From Nautilus pompilius (taxonomy: Eukaryota; Mollusca; Cephalopoda; Nautilida; Nautilidae): 64,000 nt of DNA. Location of the stretch: positions 1,139,501 to 1,203,500 of the forward strand of contig JACATO010000691.1 of NCBI GenBank assembly GCA_018389105.1, read 5' to 3'. Position 1 is the stretch's first letter, and every line of letters begins with the position of its first letter. The translations under genes were made by a program, and so were the position numbers. The notes under the pieces were generated by a model. The model did no database searches. It saw only the letters and a program-made list of their open reading frames with translations, and was not told the DNA's origin. Of the stretch, positions 34,740-46,339 are shown piece by piece.

Positions 34740-34830
34740 TTTTGAGCGTCCCCTGGCGGGAATTTTCCAGCCGCTCTGCGGAGTTGTAACTTGTGCGCGT
34801 GCGCATTATACGCCATTTAGTTTACACTTC
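34740..34830. promoter_or_regulatory. possible CpG promoter with NRF1 and YY1 sites
   Basis: An isolated CpG-rich block inside AT-rich DNA. TGCGCGTGCGCA at 34794-34805 is a perfect NRF1 palindrome-like site (inverse TGCGCACGCGCA), and ACGCCATTT follows at 34810-34818 (YY1-like). GGGAATTTTCC at 34758-34768 resembles a Rel site. NRF1 plus YY1 is a common housekeeping promoter pair, often bidirectional. No transcript start can be fixed. Confidence 0.35.
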
Positions 34831-36034
34831 GAAGCATAGCACGAGTACACAAAAGACCTAACAAAAGAGCGGCAGTCTTAAGAGTATTTTTCTTCAACGT
34901 TTTAACATACAATCTAGCCTAATTCAAGGTCGTCAATTAAAGCTATTGCATTTCATTATATTATGAGAACTTGTAAATGTAATATACATACATTGATTTT
35001 GTTGCAAATAAATGTGAACTTGTAGGTTTGTATGATTGCATAAGTTAGTAATACTTCACTTAACACCTACATCATACTAGTATTAAACTGTTATTTATCA
35101 AATTTGTCTTGTCATTAATGCAAATAAATGTGCCCACAATACCATGCTTCCGCACCGTGACTGCACGCGATGTGCCCTGTTTTATAATATTTACCATGCC
35201 CGTTTGAAAACCTAGCTGTAACACTGTGGAGTATACAAGCTGGTCATTACATATATTTTTACTTTGTATAAAGTCTTTTGATAATTTGTTTTACCTTTAA
35301 AGGTAATGAGTTCAGTATCAGTGCTCAGTATTCTTTTTGGAAAATAAATACTTTCACCTGATGGTGTTAGAAACCGTTTTTACCGCAATGGCACAAATGC
35401 ATAAGAAGCTTGTTAACAGACAGTAACACACTGGATTATTAGTGCCATAGCTAATTAGCAGTCTGTTGCAGCTGGTGAGATGACTGCAACCGAAAAAACA
35501 TTCTCACCTTCACTGCTGTAGTAGCAGATGCTGCTATTCTGAAGAATGTAGTCTAGTCTAGAATACAAATAAGGTACAAATGAGTGCCTGCCGGGAGTAA
35601 AGGAGTTTTGAAAGGCAAATGTTATACAGAATTTTGTAGAACAGCAGAGAGATTATCAGAGAAAACATTATGGTCAAAAATCAGATTGGCTGCATGAAAA
35701 GTAGAAAGTGGATGAAACTTGTATTTTTGTTTCTCAAAATACTAGATTTATATGGTAAATAAGATCTAACATCATGGAAATCTTACTGAGGGGTGGAGGT
35801 ATTGGTTTTTGTTTTAACTGTTATTGGTGATGTTCAGACGAAACCTGTGGGTCAGATACATTACAGTGATACTATTTAAGGTGGCTTTTGATTTTCTATA
35901 GTAGGGTAAATAAATCGTGGTAGCTGTTTAGAAACAGACAGGAATTTTTTTAACACTGCTAATTATGTTCATATCCTGATACCTATCTTGTTAAATTGGT
36001 AACAGTTTTTTTAGCAGTATATAAAGAAATAATA
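34831..36034. other. AT-rich spacer
   Basis: A small CpG patch at 35145-35175 (CTTCCGCACCGTGACTGCAC) also contains ACCATGC. Nothing else is recognised. Confidence 0.4.
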
Positions 36035-36036
36035 TA

Positions 36037-36494
36037 CAGTAAATGTCCTATTATCCAACCCAATGGGACCTGTTGATGGTTGGATACCTGCATAGACTTT
36101 TTTAAAATAAGTGTTGCTGCTTATCCAACAAGTTTTTTGTTGTTGTTTTTTTTTTAAATTTCTGCTTGATATTATTTACATTCTTTTCTTTGCATTGTTT
36201 GTGAAGCTCTAGCTGAACTATTATTAGACAACATATTGCAAAGATTACAATTATTGTCACTGATAAAAATCACAGGAGAATACACTTTTTACTTGTTGAT
36301 CAGTTGTAAAGGATGCTAGCCATTTGACAAGAAACAATCTGAGCATTTGCAGATAGCAGATAGAGTTCCCCTGGTGACTGACATTAACAACAAAGGTTGG
36401 ATAACCAAAAATGAGTCTGACTTGGCTTACATTGGAAAAGTTGCATAACTGGACAGGTTCGTTATTTGGAGGCTGGATAAAAGGTGATTTGATG
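36037..36494. mobile_element. Tigger/pogo-like non-autonomous element
   Basis: A 458-base element flanked by TA (36035-36036 and 36495-36496). Left end CAGTAAATGTCCTATTATCC, right end inverted CATCAAATCACCTTTTATCC, about 20 of 27 bases alike. Subterminal GGTTGGATA/TATCCAAC motifs recur inside. Part of a minus open frame (36257-36625) crosses it, but no transposase motif is recognised. Confidence 0.6.
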
Positions 36495-36619
36495 TAGATG
36501 GGTGTTGTAACAAATTGGCAACAATTAATAAAGCTGCTAATGTTAACTATAAGCTGTTTCCATAAAATACTGAACAGTAAAGTGGTCATGTAAAGGTGAG
36601 CTGACAGTTTTGTGAAGTA

Positions 36620-37970
36620 GTTCATGAGACATTTTTACATACAGCTCAACAGCAACCAGAGAAAGTTGTTTTTAGTGCTGGTATTCAGTCATAGTTTAGT
36701 AAATCAAGTTGGTATATTACCATTATTACCTTTGGGTAATAGTGACCAAGATTCAGCCCATTTTTTTACCTTGGTGTATCCAACCAAATTTCACTTGCAC
36801 ATAGAGAGGCATAGAACTATGACAAATTAGATCTTGGTTTTGTAAAAAATGATGACCAAGGCCAAACCAAGGGTGTAGCTATAAATTTGGACATCTTTGC
36901 AAGCATTTTTATGCCATTCTGCAAACGGATTAGTACCAAAGAGTTTTTTGACAGAGACATTTGTGTATAGCATGTGTTGGTACACACCAGCTAGAATTAA
37001 TTACTGCCCAAAAGAATCTTGTTTTAAATCTCCAACACACTAGTGGTTCACACAGAAGAAAAGTGAATAACAACACTCATAATTAATGCAGACACCTGGC
37101 TGACAATTCATGCTGCTTCGAAAATGAACTGAAAAATACCAGGTTTAATTTTAATGGATATATTTAATAATGCTGAATTCCAAAAATTAAATATCCTTAA
37201 TAAGAGAAAGCTGTTGAAGAGAGTGAAACTTAGACAATTCTGGTAATTTAATAAATGAAGTTAACATAATTGCAAATTTTTCATTGTCTATTTTTCTAAT
37301 ATTTCTACTCAAAGATCTAGAGTTTATTCCAGATGCTAAAGTTTAAACTAATAATTCATAACTTCACACTATCAACATAACTGTAAATATGGTAAGAATA
37401 ATACTAATCTCATTCTTAATTAACCTTTAAAATATAGTGGGATCAGATAGTTTTTACCCTAAATTAATTCAAAGAGCAGCTGATGAAATTAGCTACTTTG
37501 TGAAAATTTCCGATAGTTCTTGGAGATAGGATGAAAGAGCAAGGAAATAAATGTATTCCTTGGAATTATGGATCAATTAGCCAAATCACTGGTAGGAAAA
37601 CTATCAGAAACTTTAGTGAAAGAAGTGTGCAATTTATTATTTTAAATTTAAGATAACATGGTTTTTCAGAATGGTCATTCTTACCACACAAATCTTGAGT
37701 TTCTTGAAGATATTACTAGTATAGATACAAGGAAAAAAAAATGGTGTTATTTATTTGGATTTCAAGGCTTTTATAGTACCACAGAAATGTTTAATAGCAA
37801 AATGTAAAGGACTGCTTACAAGTTAGATAACAGTGCATGATGATCAAAGGATTCTCAGAGTGCAGGACTGCTACCATTGGGGTATTGCAAAGCTCTATCC
37901 TTGGCCTTGTGCTTTTTGAAAACCATACACATACAAGAAAGACAGTTTACGAACAATGGTAGAACAAACT
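36620..37970 (+). pseudogene. LINE (jockey/CR1-like) EN-RT relic, 5' part
   Basis: Degraded non-LTR retrotransposon ORF2. The end of the endonuclease is seen in VGILPLLPLGNSDQDSAHF (36700-36760; family pattern LPPLGNSDH). RT sequence follows: GSDSFYPKLIQRAADEI (near 37440), NGHSYHTNLEFLEDIT (37670-37720; pattern GFRKGRSCLTNLLEF), YLFGFQGF (pattern YLDFSKAF) and TIGVLQSSILGLVLF (37875-37920; pattern SGVPQGSVLGPLLF). Several frameshifts and stops lie between these blocks, so it is not functional. It continues at 39465 after an inserted Tc1-like relic. Confidence 0.75.
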
Positions 37971-38159
37971 TAAATAAACCTGTAAGATATGTAACAACAA
38001 ACATTCTAGTAAGGGCATTAAATTGACTTTTTTAAATTAACATAATAGTCAACATGATTAGTAGTAAATATTTTGCATACATTCAATTTTCTCAGATGGA
38101 TGAAATTTCATAGTGACAAAAGTTTAAGAATGCCAGCAGCATTTGCTTAGTAGTTGTCT

Positions 38160-39460
38160 GCTTTTTTGGGGCAACCAACAGAATGTATTATAGTAAACTA
38201 ATGAACACTTTTTTTTTTTATAGCATTCTTTGAGGGTTAAAAAGAAAGGCCAGTTTAAATCTAATGAAACTTGCTTGGATTGTGTAGATACACAAGAAGA
38301 AAAAGTTATCTTTCAAGATTGCAAAGCAATTTTGATGTAGTAAAGTAGCTTATCTAGCCTGGGAGCTGTATGAACAAATAGGCAGCTACATCAAACATCA
38401 TAGAAGTGGCCGACTATAAAACTTGTACTTGAATCGATCAGAAAAATCAAGCATGTGTCTGAAATGGACCAATACGAGATACCTGACATTTAAGGGACTT
38501 TGTTTGCCAATCTCTTTGAGAACTGTCCACAGATAGTTTTGTGATGTTTAATTGATGGGGTATATTGCCAGAAAAAACAGTTTTCTTGAAGACTATAAGG
38601 ACTTGACTTCAGTTCACCATTGAACAAATAGAAATGTGATCCAAGGTGCTCTGGCCCAATGAATTGCATCTTCAGGGTTTTGATCAGATGAATAGATTTA
38701 TGTGCAGTAAAGCATTCCATCTTAAGTGTACTAAGCTAATGATCAAAGGCGGAGGCTGGTCAATTATGTTATGAGGGTGTTTCTCCAAAAAAGGGGACCA
38801 GCCTTATTCATCATATCCAGAGAATAACGATTGATTTGTTTACCTGTTTGACTAATATACTAGATATAACTGAGGACTACTTCCATCTCAAATGGATTTT
38901 CCAAAATAATGATCAGAAACATTTGGCTGCCACCATCTAGCAATATCTCGCAGATCAGAAAATTTTAGTTCTCAGGTGGCTTGCTCAAAAGGCCTGATTT
39001 GAATCTAATTTAGAATCTATGGAATGATATAAACAAAGCTGCTTAGCTGTAAAAACTCAGAAATTTGGATTAATTGTTCTAAATTATTCAGTAGACATGA
39101 GTTGATATTTGCAGACTGGTGCATTGATTTTGTGGACTCCATGCATAAGCATTGTCAGGCTGAAATTGATATTTATGTTTATGCGATCAGATACTGAGTT
39201 GATCAGTTTACCTTGTGTAATCTTTAAAAATTGGGGGGTTGACAAAATTTTGAGTATGTTTGACTTTCTCTCAAACTTTTGTTGCTATAAATTTCTGTCA
39301 TAATATATGAAAAGTGAGTGTTTGCTAAATATTTACTTCTGATCATGTTGATGTATATGTCAATGAAACGAACAAAAAAAATGTCTTTTATATCGATATA
39401 ATGATGATCATGTTAGAATGTTTTTACATATTTTACGTCAATTTGTTTTTTTCTTTGGCC
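38160..39460 (+). mobile_element. Tc1-like transposon relic inserted in the LINE
   Basis: The C-terminal half of a Tc1-family transposase is readable at 38735-39060: GGGWSIML-GCFSKKGTS (family pattern GGGSIMVWGCFS), FQNNDQKHLAATI (pattern FQQDNDPKHTA, second catalytic D) and RWLAQKA-FESNLESME (pattern WPAQSPDLNPIENLW). Stops and shifts kill it. The outer limits are approximate; a TTTGGCCACCC end near 39455 could be its right terminus, and the left end was not found. Confidence 0.65.
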
Positions 39461-39464
39461 ACCC

Positions 39465-39640
39465 TATTAGCCTTTTAAAATTTGTGTATGATACTAAATT
39501 ATATGGTAAAGTAAATAACAGTTAACTTGCAAGGTTATCTAAATTGATTGATTCATGGTCTTGTAAATGGCAAAAGAAACAATTCTGCTTAAGTAATGGT
39601 GCATGCATTTGCTGTTTCACTTGAGTTGTAAGTTAACAGA
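39465..39640 (+). pseudogene. LINE RT relic, 3' part
   Basis: KFVYDTKLYGKVNN (39475-39525) matches the catalytic FADDTKLYR region of LINE RT with ADD replaced by VYD. SKLIDSWSCKWQKKQF (39535-39590) matches the following L-KWSEKWQMKFN block. It directly continues the LINE part that stops near 37970, so the Tc1-like DNA between them was inserted later. Confidence 0.7.
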
Positions 39641-39746
39641 TCTGGAATTTTGTTTTACTAAGGATATAGTATGTTGAAAGGGTATGAAAAATGTCTCCTC
39701 TTTGCAGATTCCTGTCCTGACTTTCAAGATCTATGGATATCTTACA

Positions 39747-40030
39747 TCAGTGAGCTAGAAGGGGGAAGGTGTTAGTTATTAGCTCTGGTGACCAAGCAAG
39801 TTACCTTGGTATGGTTGGGGGCTTTTGAGCAATGTTGGTAAAGGTGTAGCTCAATCAGCACATGTACCCAGAAAATGCTGCTAAAACTTTATTTTTGGAT
39901 ATGGGAGGAAACCAGAGTGTTCAAAGAAAAGTCTCACAGCCAACTGGTAAAAAGGAGTGGGACCAAGATAGTCCTAATCAGGATTTGAACTTGGGTCCTT
40001 AGCCATTGCTGATCAGTAGACAAGGGATAG
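39747..40030 (-). mobile_element. tRNA-derived SINE copy (decayed)
   Basis: On the minus strand the B-box AAGTTCAAATCC (about 39993-40004 on +) is preceded by a decayed A-box. The body AGTTGGCTGTGAGACTTTTC and the core AATAAAGTTTTAGCAGC (39877-39894) follow. It is the most divergent member of the family here. Confidence 0.5.
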
Positions 40031-41060
40031 AATAGTTTAATGTCTGTTTTTTTGTTGTTGCCTTAGTTGATAGTATGCATGCTACATGGAGGTTAACAAC
40101 TAAGTTTAGAGTTGATTAAATATCAGCAGGTAGTGGATTTTTAGTCAATGTGTTGTCTAGTAGAATTGTTGAAGCTGGGTTTTTTAATGGTTTTTAACTT
40201 GTTGGGTGTTCTCCTGAAAACTTTATAATCTTAAAACATTTATTTATTCTGTATTCTGAAATTACGTGTAGTCAGTGTGAATTAAAAGACAGTAAATATG
40301 AATCTGTATAACTAAAGAATAAAGTAATCATTCAGTGCCAGTTTAAATCAGTTATTCATAAGTTTTTGGTGGAAATTATATTAAAATCTTTGCTTTCCAT
40401 CTCAGCTGTTTGGTCTTACAGGTTTACTTAGGATATAAACTAAATTATCTCCCTTTCATTTCCAAAATTGTAGCTGTGGGAATGTCATATAGAATGATTT
40501 CTGAAATCACAAATGTGCATACAGAGGATTTAAAAAACTATTCAGATTTATTTTCTGGGCATGAGTAGATAATTTGTTCTAAACCAGTTTATTGTCCATT
40601 TATCTTGATAGAATGCAGTTTGATTTTTAAATAAAAATAGGAGTAGTGTATACTCTCTATGCTGTCTTTCATTCATACAGAAACAGTGTCTGATGGTCAG
40701 TAGTATTTCACTAGGAAATTATTTTTTATAGAATAAGTAGGTTATACTTAGTGTTCTTTATACATGAGATGTCTGGCAATTAACTCCTTGCCAATCAGGC
40801 TTTTAAAAAAAAAAAAAAAGATTTTGAGCTAAATGTGCAGAAGTGTTTTGAGTGTCTAGCTGAAGGGAAATAACTCTGTTGCTACTTTACGCCTTACTGG
40901 ACCATGCACCATTAAGAAATTAAAACTTTCCTGGCAATCAATAAAAGTAGAGAGAGCATGCGTACGTACATGTTGAGGGACTGAGCAGTTTTTTAGATGG
41001 GATCTTGACAGTTACATTTGTTGAAATCATTCTTGATTAAAATGCTGTCTGTCACCACAG
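40031..41060 (+). other. AT-rich stretch before orphan exon
   Basis: It holds AATTATCTCCCTTT (40443-40456) and AAGGGAAATAACTCTG (40863-40878). No other feature. Confidence 0.4.
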
Positions 41061-41249
41061 GCTCCAGTAAAGGTTTGGATAGCTGAGCAATACCAGATCC
41101 CACTCATCTTCCTTGGCTCACTTGCTTCTGGAATTAGTCTGGTCAGATTTTTCATTGCCAGCCGCCAGCAGTCCACGAATGAGTCAGAGCCTATAAACAC
41201 ACCTTCCTGCAGCTTCTACAGGGACCCAGGAGATCCCATTAATATTTAA
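41061..41249 (+). CDS. possible terminal coding exon, unknown protein
   Basis: After CTGTCTGTCACCACAG (acceptor AG 41059-41060) a frame stays open for 62 codons to TAA at 41247-41249. It begins APVKVWIAEQYQIP and contains a hydrophobic stretch LIFLGSLASGISLVRFFI (about residues 15-33), then a polar tail ending DPGDPINI. GC content is clearly above the flanks and codon use looks natural. I recognise no family. If real, it would be the last exon of a + strand gene ending in a membrane segment and a short tail. It may also be a fragment of an old repeat; nothing downstream gives a clear poly(A) signal. Confidence 0.3.
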   Translation, partial: APVKVWIAEQYQIPLIFLGSLASGISLVRFFIASRQQSTNESEPINTPSCSFYRDPGDPINI

Positions 41250-42229
41250 AGAGTTATGTAATCACATGCTGTATATCTGATATTCAGAATGGAAACAACT
41301 GATTAGTTATCTATAAACATTTTTCCATGCTGTTGTCACATTCCAGATCCACAGATATTTTTGATTAATCATTTTTGTTTTGATTTTTGAATTAGAAATT
41401 CTGCATAAATTAAAATGAAAAAGGGGGGGGGATTTTTGAAACATCAGTCAACAACAACCAATAAATAAACAAGATCAGTTTATCAGATAGCAGACATTAA
41501 TGTTGTAAAATATAGTAGTCATTTGCAGTCTACTGAAGCCATCTCACTTGACAAGCACTATGGATGGTCAAACAAAACCCAGGGGCCAGATACCATTTCA
41601 GCTGGCTTCATTTGAATGTCTCTAGCTTATGCATACAGCATCTGAGAACCTGATTTACTATTCTGAAATCCATGAACTATGTTCACTGCATGGAATCTTT
41701 TACAGATTTTAGTAAAGAAAAATGTACCTGAACATTTCTTAATTTAAAAAATTCTAAATATATAAGAAATTATAAAAGGTATAACCAACATTTTAAGTTT
41801 AGTATACTGAGCAATAGTTATTGCAATGGCAATTCTTCGTGGTACTGCTGAATGGGGAGTACAAAAGCATAAATATTAATAGCTGTTATAATGACAAAAG
41901 AAAGGGAAGATTTTTTTGTTGTTGTCCTTTTCAAGTTCACGAAGGCAGGCATGTCGACAAGATGAAAAAAAAAGTATTGCAAACTCTGAACAAATTTGCA
42001 ACCATTTAGGGAAGCAATTCCTACAAGTGATATCAAAAGTAGAACATTCTCAACTGGTAAAATTCCATTTTCTAAATCTGAAGGCATTTCAGGAGAAAAA
42101 TAAATACCATTCTAAACAATGATTATTCCCTTATGTATGAGTTTTGTTGTTTTTTTTTTTTAATTACTAATTTTATGCAATATAGAAGAATTTTTTGCAT
42201 TAAAATTGAACAAACTGTATAAAAACTTT
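41250..42229. other. AT-rich spacer
   Basis: A G run at 41423-41430. Open frames 41818-42087 (-) and 41821-42122 (+) overlap and are not supported. Confidence 0.4.
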
Positions 42230-42234
42230 TCAGA

Positions 42235-42460
42235 CAGGTTTGTGGTAGTGGAGGTGATTACCAATCGTTTGTGCCAAAGATGCAGCGATTAGAACAGCTA
42301 AGGAGCATTTTTGGTGTGTGGGGGAACCATGTATGTGTGACCAGATCATGGCAGTTGGTTGGTTCTCGGTTCATGTCTGCTCTTAGCAGCAACTATGTGG
42401 AGGATAGGCACCATAAACTCTACAGCTTTATACAAGTGAAACACCTGAAAATTTATTGAC
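42235..42460 (+). other. unexplained open segment after an acceptor-like site
   Basis: After ACTTTTCAG (42223-42231) a frame runs for about 75 codons (RQVCGSGGDYQSF ... KHLKIY, stop near 42457) with higher GC than the flanks. No family is recognised. It could be a decayed transposon or an exon. Confidence 0.2.
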
Positions 42461-42836
42461 AATTTGAAGAAGTTTTGGTCTGTTGCTCTTTTGGCAGCTG
42501 ATCACACATCCCCCATAGTACTTTCTATGAATACCAAGAAAACAACTTTGTCACCAGTTGCCATGATTTCCAGAATGGTCAAAACCAGATGCAGCTGTAG
42601 CAGCAACAGTTAAAGTATCTTTGTGTCTGGAAAAACTGAATTTGCATTTGTGTACCTGTATTTCTACAATATTTGTGTACTTATGTCTATGTTGTAACGC
42701 TATCTCATATTAAAACTGTTTTTCATCACACTTTCCTTTTTACTTCAAAGTCTATGCCAAAATTTACCATTGCTCATATATTTATAATTGCTATCCCTTA
42801 TGTGAATACTTTTGTTCATTTTAGCCATTAGCAATA

Positions 42837-43926
42837 CAGGAAGACCCCGACTTACGTAAGTCAATTGCCTAGCATACAGTATACGTATTACAAAAAATCC
42901 ATGCTTTTGGATTTGAATGATAATGAATGGAAAGCGTTGCCTTACTGACCCTTTGAAAGCACGTGGGTTCTCAGAATGGTAAACAAGCAATGGTTTAAGC
43001 CTAAAGTTACCAGTTGCATTTTTCCCAAATAAAAGCGTTAGTCCCTTCTTCGCTGCTTTGAACCCTGACATTGTTTTCTCTCCCACTGAAATGTACGTGC
43101 GGTTAGGCCTTTTTTCCCAGAATAACCCCATTTCATCAACATTAAACACTTGCTGCACCGTATAACCACCTTTTTCAATTATTTATTTCAACACTTTGGA
43201 ATACTTTTCAGCTGCATTAACATCGACACTGGCAACCTCACCACTCACTTTAACATTATGAAAACCAGCATGATTTTTAAATCTATAAAACCAACCATTG
43301 CTAGCCACAAAACTTTTGTAATATTCACATGCTTTTCACTTATGTCTGCGTAAAGGCTTAGTGGAACACGCCTTTCTATCTAGTCTTCGATCCACATGGT
43401 AAGCAAGTTTTCCATTTCATAGATAGCACCAACTCACTGTTTCATTATTATTGTAGACTTTAGAGGTGCAGATCCTTTCACATGTTCTTTAATGCAGACA
43501 GCATCTTTTAACTATAGTATTCACTGTCGACACCGTAAAACCTAGTTCATGTGCAGTGGCTGATAAAGATTGTCCATATTTCTTTATCATCTTTATCTTC
43601 ATTTCTAAGTCTATTTTAGTGCGTTTACGTGCGGGCTCAGCACTTTTACCGCCACTTTGCCTTTTTACAGTCATAATTAGGGCGAATAAATCACTAGAAA
43701 ACAACTTTCGAAGAAAAACTACAATAATGCAGGAGTTGCTTTATGCATAGTGTCTAACAAGAGAATGTGAGAGCTGCATGCAAGAGAGAGAGACGGAAAT
43801 CACGTAATAGCATCACAAACTGCATACGTTGTGTAAACGACTGCATAGCGACAGAAGCACCGTTCTGCTAACGTAATGTAAATATTGGGCTTATGGGAAT
43901 TGTTTACGTAAGTCAGGGTCTTCCTG
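42837..43926 (-). mobile_element. Tigger (pogo) element, internal-deletion derivative
   Basis: A 1090-base element flanked by TA (42835-42836 and 43927-43928). The ends are inverted: left CAGGAAGACCCCGACTTACG, right end inverted CAGGAAGACCCTGACTTACG, about 24 bases with one difference. Transposase sequence runs on the minus strand but stops at the left end in the middle of the catalytic domain, so the second half of the gene has been lost while both ends are kept. Confidence 0.9.
42840..43674 (-). pseudogene. Tigger transposase fragment (CENP-B-like)
   Basis: Minus-strand reading from 43674: a CENP-B N-terminal HTH (TVKRQSGGKSAEPARKRTKI, then SATAHELGFTVSTV). Then, near 43340-43200 in decayed frame, NGWFYRFKNHAG (the family's W-RFK-R segment). 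Then the DDE start VFNVDEMGLFWEKRPNRTYI (43150-43090) with the first catalytic D, and LLFGKNATGNFRLKPLLVYH. The reading ends in the inverted repeat near 42900. Stops and a frameshift between 43480 and 43160 show it is dead. The second and third catalytic residues are missing because of the deletion. Confidence 0.9.
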
Positions 43927-43928
43927 TA

Positions 43929-45789
43929 ATTGTAAAATGAGCTTCTGTCTGCAGATCTATGAAAACACAATAATTTTCTAAGCTGATAAAAATAAAAGCA
44001 GTCAGTGCAAATACTTTTCTTGCTTAGCAGTATTTCCTGACATTTCACAGTATTACTCTGAAGGTCCTGCAAAGAGACTTTTATTTAATCTCAGTAATTG
44101 TGTTGTTGGTTTAATGATTTAAAAAAAAAAACATCTCCACAATTCCAAAAAACAGTGCTGTCCCAACAGATTTGTCTGTGTTTTATTTCGGACATTCTCT
44201 GAGATAATGTTCTGCAGTTTCAGCAAAGTTTCAATTGTGGTATATTTTGGAAGTGGCTCACTCTTATCTCATGAACCAGGGCATATTTGGCACTCCCTGC
44301 ATGACTAACCAAGATTCCAACTCCCAATTATGACCCTTATGGCTATTCGTACAGGTGAGTTATTTAAACTAAAATATTTTTAAATTTAAGACATTTGAAA
44401 TAAACCTTTGTTGCATGCACATGTATGTCTAGGAGTTTAGGGATGTTAAACTTGTCAACTAATATAAGTATGTTATTTTTCATCACAATACCCAAAACAA
44501 CAAGATAACTTCAAGATGGAGGTTTTGCTTTTGTTATTGGCATTTGGAAATAATCTTTCTTTGTTCTGGGAAACTTTACTTGTCATTCTTTGGGACCATA
44601 CTTAAGGACTATTTGGTTTTGCAGGTTAATTGTATTAAAATCTTTTCTTCATGCAGACTACATTAAAATTAATCTTAGGTACCACCACCCTCAAAGATGG
44701 TGATGAGTAAAATGTTTGCAAAAACTTCAACGATCGGTAATTTCTGTTTGTAACAGAAATCTGAAAAGATTTTGCCCAATGTAGTAGCAGCAGTGTCACT
44801 TATAAAATTTCATAAATGCATACAAGGGGAAGATTGATCAAAAGATAAATTAGGATATAAAAGTATTGTTGCATCCACTTTAACTTTGTTTTTAAAAAAT
44901 AAGAGAATTTATGAAACTCATAAATAGTGTTAATTGCTTTAAAAAGGAAAAAAAGCCACTGGTTGTTTTGTACATCCTGTTTCCTGAATGCCCCAAGGGC
45001 AAGTTGAAATGGAAAGTTATGTCACATGGACAAGTTGTTTTTTACTCTCTCTCTCTCTAACATTATTCATTCCATTGTGATTGTAAGCTAGATAAGCAGG
45101 TCATACTCGGAATTGGATTTTCTCTCTCACTGGGATTTGCTGTTGAGTGAGTTGTGCCCATTTTAAAGAAACAGTTATTTGGGAACAGCAGGCAGGGGAA
45201 GGGTACAGTAGTTTTGTTTGTTTGTAGAGTAAACAAGGCTGTGAGATTGTGAGCTAGCTGTATAGATGACGGGAAATAATATTTCTTTGTGTGCTGAATG
45301 TCTTTGACAGCAGAATTAGTTTGTTGTTGACCATATCTTCCAGCTTTGGAAGAACACATTGTTTGGATATTTATTTAGCTTTCCACTGTTTTTGTTGTTT
45401 TTATTTGGATATTCCTCTCTTTGCCTAATTAACCACTGCTGCCACCTTGTGAATTGTTCTTTGTTGAAAACTTCGCTTACTGGCATGAACAGATAGCAGA
45501 ATTATTATTAACGGATAGCTTAAAGACAAACACAAGCTGCACTTGTCTTAAATGGCTTAAAGGGTTCAGTTGAACTTGAAAAATTATATTTAGCAATTAA
45601 ATAGCATAAACATAGCTGTACTTAAGTTCTTTATAGGTTTTAGCCTGAGAATTGTGGTATTTGATAATCCTTATTAGCATTTTTTCTTGTTAATTTGCCA
45701 CTGATTTAAAGATGTATGTGTGTGTTTGTGGGGTGGGTATTAGAAATAATTATGAAGAAACACACAGGAAACAGACAAGTAACTGCAAC
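43929..45789. other. AT-rich stretch, no gene recognised
   Basis: At 44205-44355 a GC-richer segment begins after a TGCAGTTTCAG acceptor-like site and ends in TACAG|GTGAGT, so a short non-coding exon is possible, but no frame is open throughout. Confidence 0.35.
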
Positions 45790-46150
45790 TGAAAGTCATA
45801 TACAATGCATTATTATAAAAAAATATACAAAAATAAATGTAGACATTGTACAGTGCATTAGTATTTGGTAACTGCACCCTTTTGCTTTATATATAGCTTG
45901 ATACCTTGTTATCATTGTATGACTGTGGAATATTTTGCAATTCATCCAAGGTGTTGGCTGCTGTTTGACTTTCTCATTAGCCATATAACTCCATGTTCAT
46001 ATCAAGACTTAGTGCAAGCCAAAGCATCTTTTGTGAAGTGTTCCATCAGCCTCTTCCAGATATTTTTTCACCACATTGGCTGTATGCTTGGGGTTTAGGT
46101 CATTGTCATGTTGGAAGATTAATCCTCACCTAATGAAATGTCTTCTTGAG
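45790..46150 (-). pseudogene. Tc1-like transposase relic
   Basis: On the minus strand from 46140 downward: a decayed second-D motif (family FQHDNDPKHTA; here split by a short insertion), then ANVVKKYLEEADGTLHKR, and further on YQAIYKAKGCSYQ. It is an antisense C-terminal fragment with stops. Ends were not found. Confidence 0.6.
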
Positions 46151-46292
46151 GGAATGGCATGATGGATGGGAACTCGCGTCTGCCTGTTGGCAATTAGTAT
46201 AACTTTGATATTATGCAAATCTTGAATGCCCTTGGTTGATATACATCCTTACACTTGTATTGACTTTTATAGACCTGCAGATGGCACTTTCT

Positions 46293-46315
46293 GATTGGTT
46301 GTCATACAACCAATC
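46293..46315. repeat. short hairpin with paired CCAAT boxes
   Basis: GATTGGTTG-TCATA-CAACCAATC: perfect 9-base arms around a 5-base loop. It makes two inverted CCAAT boxes next to the Tc1 relic. Confidence 0.6.
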
Positions 46316-46339
46316 ACAATGTACCATATCAACACGTGA

